Source of the DNA: an uncultured Alphaproteobacteria bacterium
Lineage (GTDB): Bacteria; Pseudomonadota; Alphaproteobacteria; HIMB59; GCA-002718135
NCBI GenBank assembly: GCA_902628835.1
Contig: CACOPD010000002.1
Coordinates: forward strand, 80,218 to 144,217
Direction of reading: 5' to 3'
Length of the DNA: 64,000 nucleotides
Part shown: positions 36,732 to 46,482 of the stretch, piece by piece
Layout of the letters: each line of letters begins with the position of its first letter
How positions within the stretch are numbered: position 1 is the stretch's first letter
Program-made: the position numbers and the translations under genes
Notes under the pieces: generated by a model
Database searches by the model: none
Seen by the model: only the letters and a program-made list of their open reading frames with translations
Told to the model about the DNA's origin: nothing

Positions 36732-37749
36732 AATCACAGTATTTAATACTCATTGCTGTGGTGAGATTGGAGATGTAGTAACTGGAATTAAAGGTTTGAA
36801 GTTTAATTCACCTCAGGAAGCTTCCAAAAAACTTTTTTTAGATAAAAAATGGAGAAATTTTTTTTTAAATGAACCTAGAGGTGGAGTCTTCAAACATTGT
36901 AATATTATTTTAGAGCCTTCAAATAAAAACGCAGATGCCGGTTTTGTTATTATGGAGCCAGAAGACAATCCTCCAATGAGTGGATCAAATGCTATTTGTG
37001 TAACAACTGTGTTATTAGAAAAAAATATTATTCAAATGCAATATCCCAAAACCTCGTTAACTCTTGAAGCTCCAGGTGGTTTAATAAAAGTAATTGCTGA
37101 TTGTGAAAATAAAAAAGTAAAAAACGTTACATTAACTAATCTTGCATGTTTTGCCGATAAAATAGACGTCGATCTAAAGACCAAAAATTTTGGAACAATA
37201 AAAGTAAGTACAGCTTTTGGTGGAGATAGTTTTTTGATTTGTAATGCTAGTAATTTTAATCTTAAAATCGAACCAAAGAATGCAATTAAATTTGTAAATA
37301 TTGCAAAAGAATTATTGAATGAAGCAAACACCTCTATTGGATTTGAACATCCTACCATTACAGGATTAAACTATCTTTCTTTTTGTCAATTTATTGAACC
37401 TTTAAAAAAAAATGACCAATCAGTGCTAACAGGATTAAATACGGTTGTTATACGACCTGGAAAACTTGACCGCTCACCTTGTGGTACAGGCACTTCAGCA
37501 AGATTAGCAGTAATGAAGGAAAAAAATGAAATACAAATCAATGAAGAATTTATATCAAAGTCAATCATAGGATCTACATTTAAAGCTAGTATTGAAAAGG
37601 AAGTTCAAATTAATAACAAAAATTGTATCATTCCTAAAATAACAGGTAGTGCATTTATAACTGGAAAACAAAATCTATTTATAGATAAGGATGATCCTTT
37701 CCCAGAAGGATACAGATTAAATGACACATGGCCAGATTCATCAACTTAA
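36724..37749 (+). CDS. Proline racemase family: probable trans-3-hydroxy-L-proline dehydratase / hydroxyproline epimerase (Ser/Cys type)
   Basis: HCCGEIGDVVTGI; MEPEDNPPMSGSNAIC (Ser at first catalytic position) and DRSPCGTGTSARLA (second Cys retained). Confidence 0.85.
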   Translation: MDEITVFNTHCCGEIGDVVTGIKGLKFNSPQEASKKLFLDKKWRNFFLNEPRGGVFKHCNIILEPSNKNADAGFVIMEPEDNPPMSGSNAICVTTVLLEKNIIQMQYPKTSLTLEAPGGLIKVIADCENKKVKNVTLTNLACFADKIDVDLKTKNFGTIKVSTAFGGDSFLICNASNFNLKIEPKNAIKFVNIAKELLNEANTSIGFEHPTITGLNYLSFCQFIEPLKKNDQSVLTGLNTVVIRPGKLDRSPCGTGTSARLAVMKEKNEIQINEEFISKSIIGSTFKASIEKEVQINNKNCIIPKITGSAFITGKQNLFIDKDDPFPEGYRLNDTWPDSST

Positions 37750-37825
37750 CTGTGATTAAATAACGCTTGCTTGGTAAACTAATTCATTTTACTTTAATAA
37801 ACTATTCTAATAATTAATAAGATAA

Positions 37826-39091
37826 ATGACAAAGTTTAATGCATGGAATGTAATTAAAAACGGTTTAAATGGTCAATCATATTGGACTAGACAATGGCGT
37901 GATCCAGAACCAAAAAGTAGTTATGATGTTGTAATAATTGGGGGAGGTTTACATGGCCTTGCCACTGCATATTATCTAGCAAAAAATCACAATATTAAAA
38001 AAGTAGCTGTTTTAGAAAAAGGTTGGATTGGTGGGGGAAACGCTGGACGGAATACAACTATTGTTAGATCAAATTATATGATGCCCGGTAATCACGAATT
38101 CTATGAACATTCTTTAAAATTATGGGAAAATTTAAGTCACGATTTAAATTACAATGTAATGTTTAGCCAACGAGCTCACGTATCATTATTTCATAGTCCT
38201 GGAGCTAAAGATTCAGTTTCACGCATTTATAATATTATGAAACTTCATGGAACTGATGCTGAACTTTGGGATTTAAAAACTTTAAAGAAAAAAATTCCAC
38301 ATTTAAATTATAATAATTCTAGATTTCCAATACTTGGAGCAGCAGTTCAAAAAAGAGCAGGTAATGCAAGACACGATGCAGTTGCATGGGGATATGCAAG
38401 AGCTGCAGATACATTAGGTGTAGATATTCTTCAAAATTGTGAAGTTACAGGTTTTACAAGAAAAAATGGAAATATTGAAAGTATACAAACTTCGAGGGGA
38501 ATTATAAAAGGAAAAAAAATAGGATTTGCTGTTGCTGGTAATACTTCAGTATTATGGCAAATGGCAGAATTAGGTAACTTACCAATTGAGTCTCATAAGT
38601 TACAAGCATTTGTATCTGAAGCTGTTAAACCACTTTTAGATCAAGTAGTTGTTTACGGAGTAGGTGGAGCACATTTTTATATATCTCAGTCAGATAAAGG
38701 AAGTATGGTGTTTGGCGGTGATCTTGATTGGTATAAATCATATGCTCAAAGAGGAAATCTACCAATGGTTCAAGATGTTGCTGAAGCAGCCATGGCAATA
38801 TTTCCCTCACTTGGCAGAATAAGATTACTTCGTCACTGGGCGGGTGTAATGGATATGACAATGGACGGATCATTTTTTATTTGTAAAACACCAATATCTA
38901 ATCTCTATTTAAATGCTGGTTGGAACTACGGAGGTTTCAAAGCAAGTCCAGCATCAGGGTGGTATTTTGCAGACTTAATTGCAAATGAGAGTCCACATAC
39001 CTATGTGCAAAATCATAATTTAGAAAGATTCGAAAAAGGGATCAATATAGATGAACGCGGTGCAGGACCTGATCCGAAATTACATGGTTAA
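37826..39091 (+). CDS. soxB: Sarcosine oxidase subunit beta
   Basis: SYDVVIIGGGLHGLATAYYLAKNH, GWIGGGNAGRNTTIVRSNY, RAGNARHDAVAWGYARAAD; soxBDAG order. Confidence 0.94.
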   Translation: MTKFNAWNVIKNGLNGQSYWTRQWRDPEPKSSYDVVIIGGGLHGLATAYYLAKNHNIKKVAVLEKGWIGGGNAGRNTTIVRSNYMMPGNHEFYEHSLKLWENLSHDLNYNVMFSQRAHVSLFHSPGAKDSVSRIYNIMKLHGTDAELWDLKTLKKKIPHLNYNNSRFPILGAAVQKRAGNARHDAVAWGYARAADTLGVDILQNCEVTGFTRKNGNIESIQTSRGIIKGKKIGFAVAGNTSVLWQMAELGNLPIESHKLQAFVSEAVKPLLDQVVVYGVGGAHFYISQSDKGSMVFGGDLDWYKSYAQRGNLPMVQDVAEAAMAIFPSLGRIRLLRHWAGVMDMTMDGSFFICKTPISNLYLNAGWNYGGFKASPASGWYFADLIANESPHTYVQNHNLERFEKGINIDERGAGPDPKLHG

Positions 39092-39376
39092 ATGATTAGA
39101 ATTAATTGTCCTTATTGTGGTGAAAGAGATCATAGTGAATTTAATTATGGTGGAGATGCAACAGTTAAATACCCATCTTTAGATTCATCTGAGAAAGAAT
39201 GGACAGAGGCAATATTTTTTAGAAAAAATATCAAAGGCTTTCAACTTGAAACATGGCATCACTCTCATGGATGTAGAATGTGGTTAGTGGTTGAACGTTC
39301 TACAGTCACACATGAAATAAAAAGCGTTAAACCATGCCATCCAGATTTACAGAAAGTTGTAGAAAATAATAAATGA
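39092..39376 (+). CDS. soxD: Sarcosine oxidase subunit delta
   Basis: INCPYCGERDHSEFNYGGDA ... WHHSHGCRMWLVVERSTVTHEI, Zn-binding residues retained. Confidence 0.95.
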   Translation: MIRINCPYCGERDHSEFNYGGDATVKYPSLDSSEKEWTEAIFFRKNIKGFQLETWHHSHGCRMWLVVERSTVTHEIKSVKPCHPDLQKVVENNK

Positions 39377-42330
39377 AAACGAGCAGATTAGATAAATACG
39401 GAAAAATTAACAGAGATAAAATTTTATCTTTTAGTTGGGATAAAAAAAAATACAAAGGTTTTGAAGGTGATACACTAGCCTCGGCATTACTAGCAAATAA
39501 TATAGGTATAGTTGGAAGAAGTTTTAAATATCATAGACCAAGAGGAATATTTTCTAGTGGAGTTGAGGAATCTGGTGCCTTAGTTACCATTGGCTCAAAG
39601 GATAAAAGAGATCCAAATGTAAGAGCAACAACGCAAGAATTATATGATGGCTTGGAAGCACGTGGTCAAAATGCATTTCCAAATGTAAATTTTGATCTAG
39701 CTGGAATAAATAATTACTTAGGTAGATTTTTTGCAGCTGGTTTTTATTATAAAACTTTTATGGGAATACCTCCATTTGAATGGGGTAAAGGAACAGCCAT
39801 ATGGATGTTTTTTGAAAAGTTTATTAGAAAAGCAGCGGGAATGGGAAGTGCTTCCGGATTACCTGATCCAGATTCTTATGAACATGCTCATGATTTTTGT
39901 GATTTAATTGTTATAGGATCAGGACCTGCTGGTGTTGCAGCAGCAATAGAGGCAGCAGAAAAAAAATTAGATGTTATTTTAGTTGAGCAAGATAGTCTTA
40001 TTGGAGGAGATCAACTTGCAGAAAATGATTTTGATAATTCACAAATTAAAAATCAACTTGAAAATCTAGGAATCAAAATAATGACTAGAACCACTGCGTT
40101 CGGATTATATGATAATTGCGTTGTTGGTTTATTAGAGAGAGTAACAGACCATATATCAGTACCAAATATAAATATACCACGTCAAAGATTTTGGACCATT
40201 AGAGCAAAGCATATAATTGTTGGCGCTGGAGCAATTGAAAGACATATTGCATTTAATAATAACGATATTCCTGGTGTAATGACCGTAAATGCATCAAAGC
40301 ATTATTTGAATAGATATGGCGTACTAACAGGCAAAACAATTGCGATAGCTACAAATAATGATTCTGTTTATGAAACAGCACAACAATTATCAGAAGCTGG
40401 AGCCAATGTAACTGTTCTTGACTCACGAACTAATTTTGAAATTAAGACAAATAAAAGTTTTGAAATTAGAAAAGGGTATGTGCCTTATAATATTAATGGA
40501 TCAAAAAAAATTGATAGTTTAGATATATCAAAAAGTGAAAATATTAATAAATCTGAAACTATAAATTGTGATCAGGTTTTATTATCAGGAGGCTGGTCGC
40601 CTGCTGTACATTTGTTATCTCACAGGGGTGTAAGGCCTAAATGGGATTATAACAATGCTTGTTTTTTGCCAAGTGATACCAAAGAAAATATTACCATGAT
40701 AGGTTCTTCTAGAGGTTTATGGAATAAAAATGATTGTATTGCTTCTGGGATAGCTGGAACTACTGATGCATTGAATCGTTTAGGTATTTCTAAAACAAAT
40801 TATTTTTTTCCAAAACCTGGTGGATGGAAAAATCCCATACAACCACTTTACGAAGTAAAATATAAAAAATCTAGATCAAAAAGTTTTGTAGATTATCAAC
40901 ATGATGTAACTACAGATGATGTAAGGCTCGCACATCGTGAAGGTTTTATTTCGGTAGAACATCTTAAAAGATACACAACTTTAGGAATGGCTAACGATCA
41001 AGGAAAAATGGGGAACATTATTGGATTATCTTTAATGGCTGACCTTTTAAACAAAGAAATTCCAGAAGTTGGAACTACTGTTTTCAGACCCCCTTATACT
41101 CCTGTTTCTATAGGTGCGTTAAGTGGAAGAAATGTTGGAAAACATTTCAGGCCATTAAGAGTAACTCCAATGCATCAATGGAATATTGATCATGGTGCAA
41201 AAATGATTGAAGTTGGATTGTATCAAAGACCTTGGTATTATCCCAAGGAAAATGAAACTTTAAGTGATTCCTATATAAGAGAAGCAACAACTGTAAGAAA
41301 AAAAGTTGGCATTTGTGATGTAACCTCATTAGGAAAGATTTCCATTCAAGGACCAGACTCTACTGAATTTTTAAATAGAATTTATTCGAATGGTTTTTCA
41401 AAACTACAAGTTGGAAAAGCTAGATACGGTATCATGTTGCGTGATGATGGAATTGTAATGGATGATGGTACGTCTTGGCGATTATCAGAAAATGAATATT
41501 TTATGACGACATCTACAGGTGAAGCCGCAAAAGTAATGTCATGGTTAGAAGAATTACTTCAAACTAGATGGACAGATCTCAAAGTAAATGTGACTAGTGT
41601 TTCTGAACAATGGGCAGGTGTATCAGTTGCAGGGCCTAAATCTAGAGAAGTTCTAAATAATTGTGTCGATGATCCTTCAGTTATAACTAATAATAACTTA
41701 CCTTTTATGGGTGTTATCTCAACTTTTCTTAAAGGTAACATTCCATGCAGAATTGCAAGAATTAGTTTCTCAGGTGAATTGGCTTTTGAGGTTTATGTTA
41801 AATCAGATTTTGCCAATACAATGATGGACTTACTTTGGGAACATACAAAAAAATATGATGGTTGTTTATATGGATTGGAAGCTCTAGGAGCACTTCGAGT
41901 TGAGAAGGGTCATGTTACAGCAGCTGAACTTGATGGTAGAGTAACAATTGATGATGCAGGTTTAAGTAAAATGGCTTCTACAAAAAAATCATATATTGGA
42001 AGTGCAATGAGAAAGCGAGGAGTACTAAAAAGTGATGACCGTGAAACTTTAGTAGGGTTCTTTCCAAAAAACTTAAAAGATACTTTTAATGCTGGAACAA
42101 TTGTATGTGAAAAAAATAATATAAAAGGACAGGGTATTGGAAGAATTACCTCCGTAACTCATTCTCCTGAACTTGGACATTGGATTGGAATAGGTTTTGT
42201 TAAAGGTGGCTTAGACAAGTGGAAAGATACTACTTTAATTGGTGCAGATCCTGTAAGAAACAAACAAATGAATCTACAAGTAGTTTCACCACATATGGTA
42301 GATCCAAAAGGAGAAAGAATGTATGCTTAG
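39373..42330 (+). CDS. soxA: Sarcosine oxidase subunit alpha
   Basis: 985 aa; GRSFKYHRPRGIFSSGVEE, DLIVIGSGPAGVAAAIEAAEKK, C-terminal GcvT-like THF domain. Confidence 0.96.
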   Translation: MKTSRLDKYGKINRDKILSFSWDKKKYKGFEGDTLASALLANNIGIVGRSFKYHRPRGIFSSGVEESGALVTIGSKDKRDPNVRATTQELYDGLEARGQNAFPNVNFDLAGINNYLGRFFAAGFYYKTFMGIPPFEWGKGTAIWMFFEKFIRKAAGMGSASGLPDPDSYEHAHDFCDLIVIGSGPAGVAAAIEAAEKKLDVILVEQDSLIGGDQLAENDFDNSQIKNQLENLGIKIMTRTTAFGLYDNCVVGLLERVTDHISVPNINIPRQRFWTIRAKHIIVGAGAIERHIAFNNNDIPGVMTVNASKHYLNRYGVLTGKTIAIATNNDSVYETAQQLSEAGANVTVLDSRTNFEIKTNKSFEIRKGYVPYNINGSKKIDSLDISKSENINKSETINCDQVLLSGGWSPAVHLLSHRGVRPKWDYNNACFLPSDTKENITMIGSSRGLWNKNDCIASGIAGTTDALNRLGISKTNYFFPKPGGWKNPIQPLYEVKYKKSRSKSFVDYQHDVTTDDVRLAHREGFISVEHLKRYTTLGMANDQGKMGNIIGLSLMADLLNKEIPEVGTTVFRPPYTPVSIGALSGRNVGKHFRPLRVTPMHQWNIDHGAKMIEVGLYQRPWYYPKENETLSDSYIREATTVRKKVGICDVTSLGKISIQGPDSTEFLNRIYSNGFSKLQVGKARYGIMLRDDGIVMDDGTSWRLSENEYFMTTSTGEAAKVMSWLEELLQTRWTDLKVNVTSVSEQWAGVSVAGPKSREVLNNCVDDPSVITNNNLPFMGVISTFLKGNIPCRIARISFSGELAFEVYVKSDFANTMMDLLWEHTKKYDGCLYGLEALGALRVEKGHVTAAELDGRVTIDDAGLSKMASTKKSYIGSAMRKRGVLKSDDRETLVGFFPKNLKDTFNAGTIVCEKNNIKGQGIGRITSVTHSPELGHWIGIGFVKGGLDKWKDTTLIGADPVRNKQMNLQVVSPHMVDPKGERMYA

Positions 42331-42886
42331 ACATTCGGCACTCGAAACACTTTATAAGGTTGGAAAATATTCAACAAGTGCAAAAAAATCATTAACATTC
42401 AAAGAAATTAAAAACATCAAAATTACACAAATTATTTGCTGGCCTGAAAAAATTGAAGAATTAAATAATTTTTTGATAAATAATTTAAATATTAAAATGG
42501 TACCTAGTTTTAATAAAGGCATTGTTTTTGAAAATAAATCACTGTGGAGAATGGAACCTTTGAAGTGGTGGTTATTTAATAAAGAAATTAAAATCAGTGA
42601 TCAAATTGCAACAACTTTAGATATATCCCATGCTTATACGAGTATTGAAATTAAAGGAGACAATTCAACATTATTTTTAAATAGACATCTTCCTATTGAT
42701 TTAAGGACAAAAAATTTTCCTAACTTATCTTCTGCGAGTACTGCTATTCATCATGTAAGTGTAAAACTATTAAAAATATCTTCAAATATCTACTGTTTAT
42801 ATATACCAAGAGGTTTTGCTTTATCAATTTGGGAGATCCTTCTTGAAACCGCAGATCAGTTTGGATATGAGGTATTAGATAGATAA
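42323..42886 (+). CDS. soxG: Sarcosine oxidase subunit gamma
   Basis: Short protein after soxA, HAYTSIEIKGDNSTLFLNRHLPIDLR, typical SoxG. Confidence 0.88.
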   Translation: MLRHSALETLYKVGKYSTSAKKSLTFKEIKNIKITQIICWPEKIEELNNFLINNLNIKMVPSFNKGIVFENKSLWRMEPLKWWLFNKEIKISDQIATTLDISHAYTSIEIKGDNSTLFLNRHLPIDLRTKNFPNLSSASTAIHHVSVKLLKISSNIYCLYIPRGFALSIWEILLETADQFGYEVLDR

Positions 42887-42905
42887 AAATTTTACTTATA
42901 TTATT

Positions 42906-44081
42906 ATGATATTCTCACAGGAAGAATTTAATTCAAGAATTACAAAAGTAAAAGAATCTATGAACAAAAAAGGTTTAGAGGTTCTATTAACTACCGATCC
43001 ATCAAATATGAATTATTTAACTGGTTATGATGGATGGTCATTTTATGTTCCACAAGGAGTAATATTATCTATTGATGAAGATCAGCCATTTTGGTTTGGA
43101 AGAAAGCAAGATTCAAATGGGGCACGTATTACAACTTATTTAAATGAAGAAAATATATTTGGTTATCCAGAAAATCTTATTCAATCTCCTCCTTCACATC
43201 CATATGATTTTGTTGTTGAATTATTTAAAGATAAAAAATGGTCACGTAAAAATATAGGTGTTGAGATGGATAGCTATTATTATACTGCTGAAAACCACAA
43301 GAGATTAAAAGATAATTTAGAAAACGCAAAATTTATAAATGCTCATCTCTTAATTAATTGGGTTAGGTATATAAAATCTGAAAATGAAATAAAATATATG
43401 AAAGATGCTGGAACACTTGTCAAAGCAGGAATGCAAACAGCCTTTGACTCAATAAAAGAAGGTGTAAAACAAAGTACAGTTGCTGGAAAAATTCAAAATA
43501 CTCTTATTGCTGGAAATGAACAAACTCAAATGGGGGGAGAGTATGCCGGTTTAGGTTTAATACTTGCAAGCGGCAGGTCCGCATCAGCATCACACTTAAC
43601 TCCAAGTGAAAAAAAATTTGAAAATAATGAGGGAACTATAATTGAATTAGGTGGCGTTAAACACCGTTATCACTGTGCTTTATCCAGGACTGTATACATA
43701 GGTAAACCTGATACAAAAATATCTGATACACTAAAAGTAACAAGTGAAGGTATTGAAAGAGCTTTAGAACAAACAAAACCAGGTAACAGTTGCCATGATG
43801 TTGCTGTTGCTTTTTGGTCAGTATTAGAAAAATATGGATTAGAAAAAGAGTCAAGAGCTGGCTACTCAATCGGACTTGGTTATCCTCCTGACTGGGGAGA
43901 GCACACACTAAGTATACGTAAAAATGAAAAAACACTTTTACAGCCTAATGTAACTTATCATCTTATGTGCGGTATGTGGATGGACACTTGGGGGTTAGAA
44001 TTGAGTGAGTCAGTTAGGGTAACGGATACAGGTTATGAACTACTTACAAACGTTCCAAGAGATTTACATATAATTAATTAA
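42906..44081 (+). CDS. doeA: Ectoine hydrolase (DoeA/EutD, M24 fold)
   Basis: DPSNMNYLTGYDGWSFYVPQGVIL, GVEMDSYYYTAENH, RYHCALSRTVYIG, ESRAGYSIGLGYPPDWGEHTLSIR: matches remembered DoeA/EutD signatures over full length. Confidence 0.85.
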   Translation: MIFSQEEFNSRITKVKESMNKKGLEVLLTTDPSNMNYLTGYDGWSFYVPQGVILSIDEDQPFWFGRKQDSNGARITTYLNEENIFGYPENLIQSPPSHPYDFVVELFKDKKWSRKNIGVEMDSYYYTAENHKRLKDNLENAKFINAHLLINWVRYIKSENEIKYMKDAGTLVKAGMQTAFDSIKEGVKQSTVAGKIQNTLIAGNEQTQMGGEYAGLGLILASGRSASASHLTPSEKKFENNEGTIIELGGVKHRYHCALSRTVYIGKPDTKISDTLKVTSEGIERALEQTKPGNSCHDVAVAFWSVLEKYGLEKESRAGYSIGLGYPPDWGEHTLSIRKNEKTLLQPNVTYHLMCGMWMDTWGLELSESVRVTDTGYELLTNVPRDLHIIN

Positions 44082-44758
44082 TCGTTTGCATCACCGCCAC
44101 CAGCACCCTTAGATCTAGATTCCTCTGACTCAGGAACAAAAGTTCTAAAAGCTATTTTAGATATTTGATCCCAAGATTTTACATCGGGATTAATACCATG
44201 AGAGAGCATTTCATTTATTTTTGATGATTGAATATTAATATCTAATTTTTGTTTATTAATAATTTTTTTTGTTAACATTAACTCGAAATCTTTTTGATAA
44301 TTTATAGAAATAATATCTTTATTAATTGAAATATTATTATGTGTTATCTGAGCATTAATTTTTTGGTTATATATGAACTGTGAACTTATATTTTTTTTTG
44401 CATACTTATAAAGTAAAGGTATTAGAAATATTGGATCATTGCAGTTTTTAAAACTTATTTTGAATTCATTATGAATATCTATCTTTGATATTAAATAATC
44501 AATTAATCCTGGACCTATCATTAATGAAGATTGGTTATGGAAATCGAAATCAGAACTTATTTTTGATGGATCTATTATAGCATTAAAAGTATTATCCAAT
44601 TCTGCAATTTTTAATGAAAGTAATTTTATTCCATCTAGACCACATACTTCTAACCAGGTTGTAATATATGCAGCATCTTCATCTGCTCCATGAGTGAAGC
44701 CTAATCCTGAAAAAGCTCGTTGTGAATTGGTATATACTTCGTAGTAAGAGTAACTCAC
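44078..44758 (-). CDS. DUF3726-like protein (GTG start at 44758 preferred; ORF can extend to 44794)
   Basis: YTNSQRAFSGLGFTHGADEDAAYITTWLEVCGLDGI N-terminus and PESEESRSKGAGGGDAND C-terminus resemble DUF3726 proteins. Confidence 0.65.
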   Translation of the reverse strand: MSYSYYEVYTNSQRAFSGLGFTHGADEDAAYITTWLEVCGLDGIKLLSLKIAELDNTFNAIIDPSKISSDFDFHNQSSLMIGPGLIDYLISKIDIHNEFKISFKNCNDPIFLIPLLYKYAKKNISSQFIYNQKINAQITHNNISINKDIISINYQKDFELMLTKKIINKQKLDINIQSSKINEMLSHGINPDVKSWDQISKIAFRTFVPESEESRSKGAGGGDAND

Positions 44759-44763
44759 AAATA

Positions 44764-46428
44764 TTAATAGGAATTCATAGTAGCAAAACCCCATCCATCT
44801 ACATTTTTATTATTTAGATCTGATAAATAAGGTGCTCCAGAAAAAAAACTAACTCTTAACCATCTATCTGATTTAGGATCATATCGATTTGCACCAAAAA
44901 ATGATAACTTAAATCTTAACATATCAATTGGTATTGTTTTTTTATCGAGTACGTTATCTTCAACTTCTGAATAAGGATAATTTTTTAAAGATTGAATTCT
45001 TTTAACAATTCCTCTGAATTGAGGGTTTACTAACAAAAACTCACAAACTAATTGATCCTCATCTAAATTTTCAATTTGTTTAAACAAATCGTTAACCATT
45101 TTTGCAATACCCAAATTTTGCTCCAACTCGCTTCCTTTTTCATTATATCTCTCACCTAATCGGGGTTCTAATTTTGCAGCTGAAACATACCAAAATAAAA
45201 AATTGCTTTCTTTTTTATTAAAATCAATATTTTTTGCCCAAGAATATCTATCATTAATTATGTTTTTTAATTCACCAACTGATTGATTGCCATCAATATC
45301 CATCATCTCTTCATCAGCCATATCTTCTGCTAATTTTTCAGATATTTCTGGAAATAATTCAATTAGTTGTACTCTTGCAATTTCTTGGGTATCATTATTA
45401 AAATTTGAATCACAATAATCTAAAATATCTAACCATTTAAAATTTTGAGAAAGATCCAAATTATTAATATAGAAAATATATTTCTTTAAATCCTCGATAG
45501 TTACGTTGTTTTTGTTAATTTGAAATTCATCACTTGTATTTACTTCTTCAAGATAATTTAATGCCTTTTTCAAAAGTTTTTTATACTTTTCAAAGGTTAT
45601 ATTATCCAAATTAATTTTAAATATTTGATCTAAAGTCTTAGTATACTGAGTCATCCATTTATTAATTAATTTTGGGTGTTTAATAATGAAAGGTGCCATT
45701 CCCAAACCTGTTGAATTACCAATACCTAAGTGTTGTTTAATTTCCCTATCTAACTTAACTGACTTTTCTGGATTTATTTGTTTTGCAACATGTTCGACTA
45801 ATTCAACGCTAAATTCTCTAATTAAATAAACTGACAACATTTCTGCTCTGAAAGGTTGATTGAATACAGTTTTATTTTTTGTATTAGTAAAGTCTGATAA
45901 ACCAAATTTACCACTACCATAAACAGCAGTTGTCCTTAATAAATAACCAACTTTGTTAATTTCATTAATATCAGGTTGCTTACCACATGAAAGACAATCA
46001 ACAACATATTGAAATAATCTAACACTTTTATTTGCTCTGCTAAGAATTAATTCATTTGGAGAATTCCGTCCTGATTCTTGAAGAGGAATTGTTTCTTTTA
46101 ATCTCTTAAGATCTTTATCGGTTAATTTTCCTACATGCAATGTGTAGGCAGTATCCCATTTACTAGCAATTACTCGATCACTTCTATCTTTATCATCCAG
46201 AAAAGCAGAAAAACACACAAGTGAATAAGTATCTTCATTAATTATAATTTCATATACAACAGTACCGTATCCATCTTTATCTAAATCAAATTTAGATTTT
46301 GTTATTTTCCATTTATCATTAACTAACCTTCTTAACATACTTCTTGAAAAACTAAGCCTTGAGGGATAACGGGAACCCATTCTTGCTAATTTCATGTAGT
46401 TGTCATTTTCTTTAACTTTTTGTAGCAT
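44764..46428 (-). CDS. Conserved-looking 554-aa protein of unknown function
   Basis: Long intact ORF, head-to-tail with the DUF3726-like gene (5-nt gap); no family recognised by eye. Confidence 0.75.
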   Translation of the reverse strand: MLQKVKENDNYMKLARMGSRYPSRLSFSRSMLRRLVNDKWKITKSKFDLDKDGYGTVVYEIIINEDTYSLVCFSAFLDDKDRSDRVIASKWDTAYTLHVGKLTDKDLKRLKETIPLQESGRNSPNELILSRANKSVRLFQYVVDCLSCGKQPDINEINKVGYLLRTTAVYGSGKFGLSDFTNTKNKTVFNQPFRAEMLSVYLIREFSVELVEHVAKQINPEKSVKLDREIKQHLGIGNSTGLGMAPFIIKHPKLINKWMTQYTKTLDQIFKINLDNITFEKYKKLLKKALNYLEEVNTSDEFQINKNNVTIEDLKKYIFYINNLDLSQNFKWLDILDYCDSNFNNDTQEIARVQLIELFPEISEKLAEDMADEEMMDIDGNQSVGELKNIINDRYSWAKNIDFNKKESNFLFWYVSAAKLEPRLGERYNEKGSELEQNLGIAKMVNDLFKQIENLDEDQLVCEFLLVNPQFRGIVKRIQSLKNYPYSEVEDNVLDKKTIPIDMLRFKLSFFGANRYDPKSDRWLRVSFFSGAPYLSDLNNKNVDGWGFATMNSY

Positions 46429-46482
46429 TATTTAAATATGTATAGTTAATTTTTGTTTTTTCATTAATAGAAGTATTAATCT

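Noticed and set aside
44759-44794. ATG-initiated 12-aa extension of the DUF3726-like gene (MGFCYYEFLLIF)
   Set aside because: Overlaps the end of the 554-aa gene; GTG at 44758 gives a cleaner start and the expected N-terminus.
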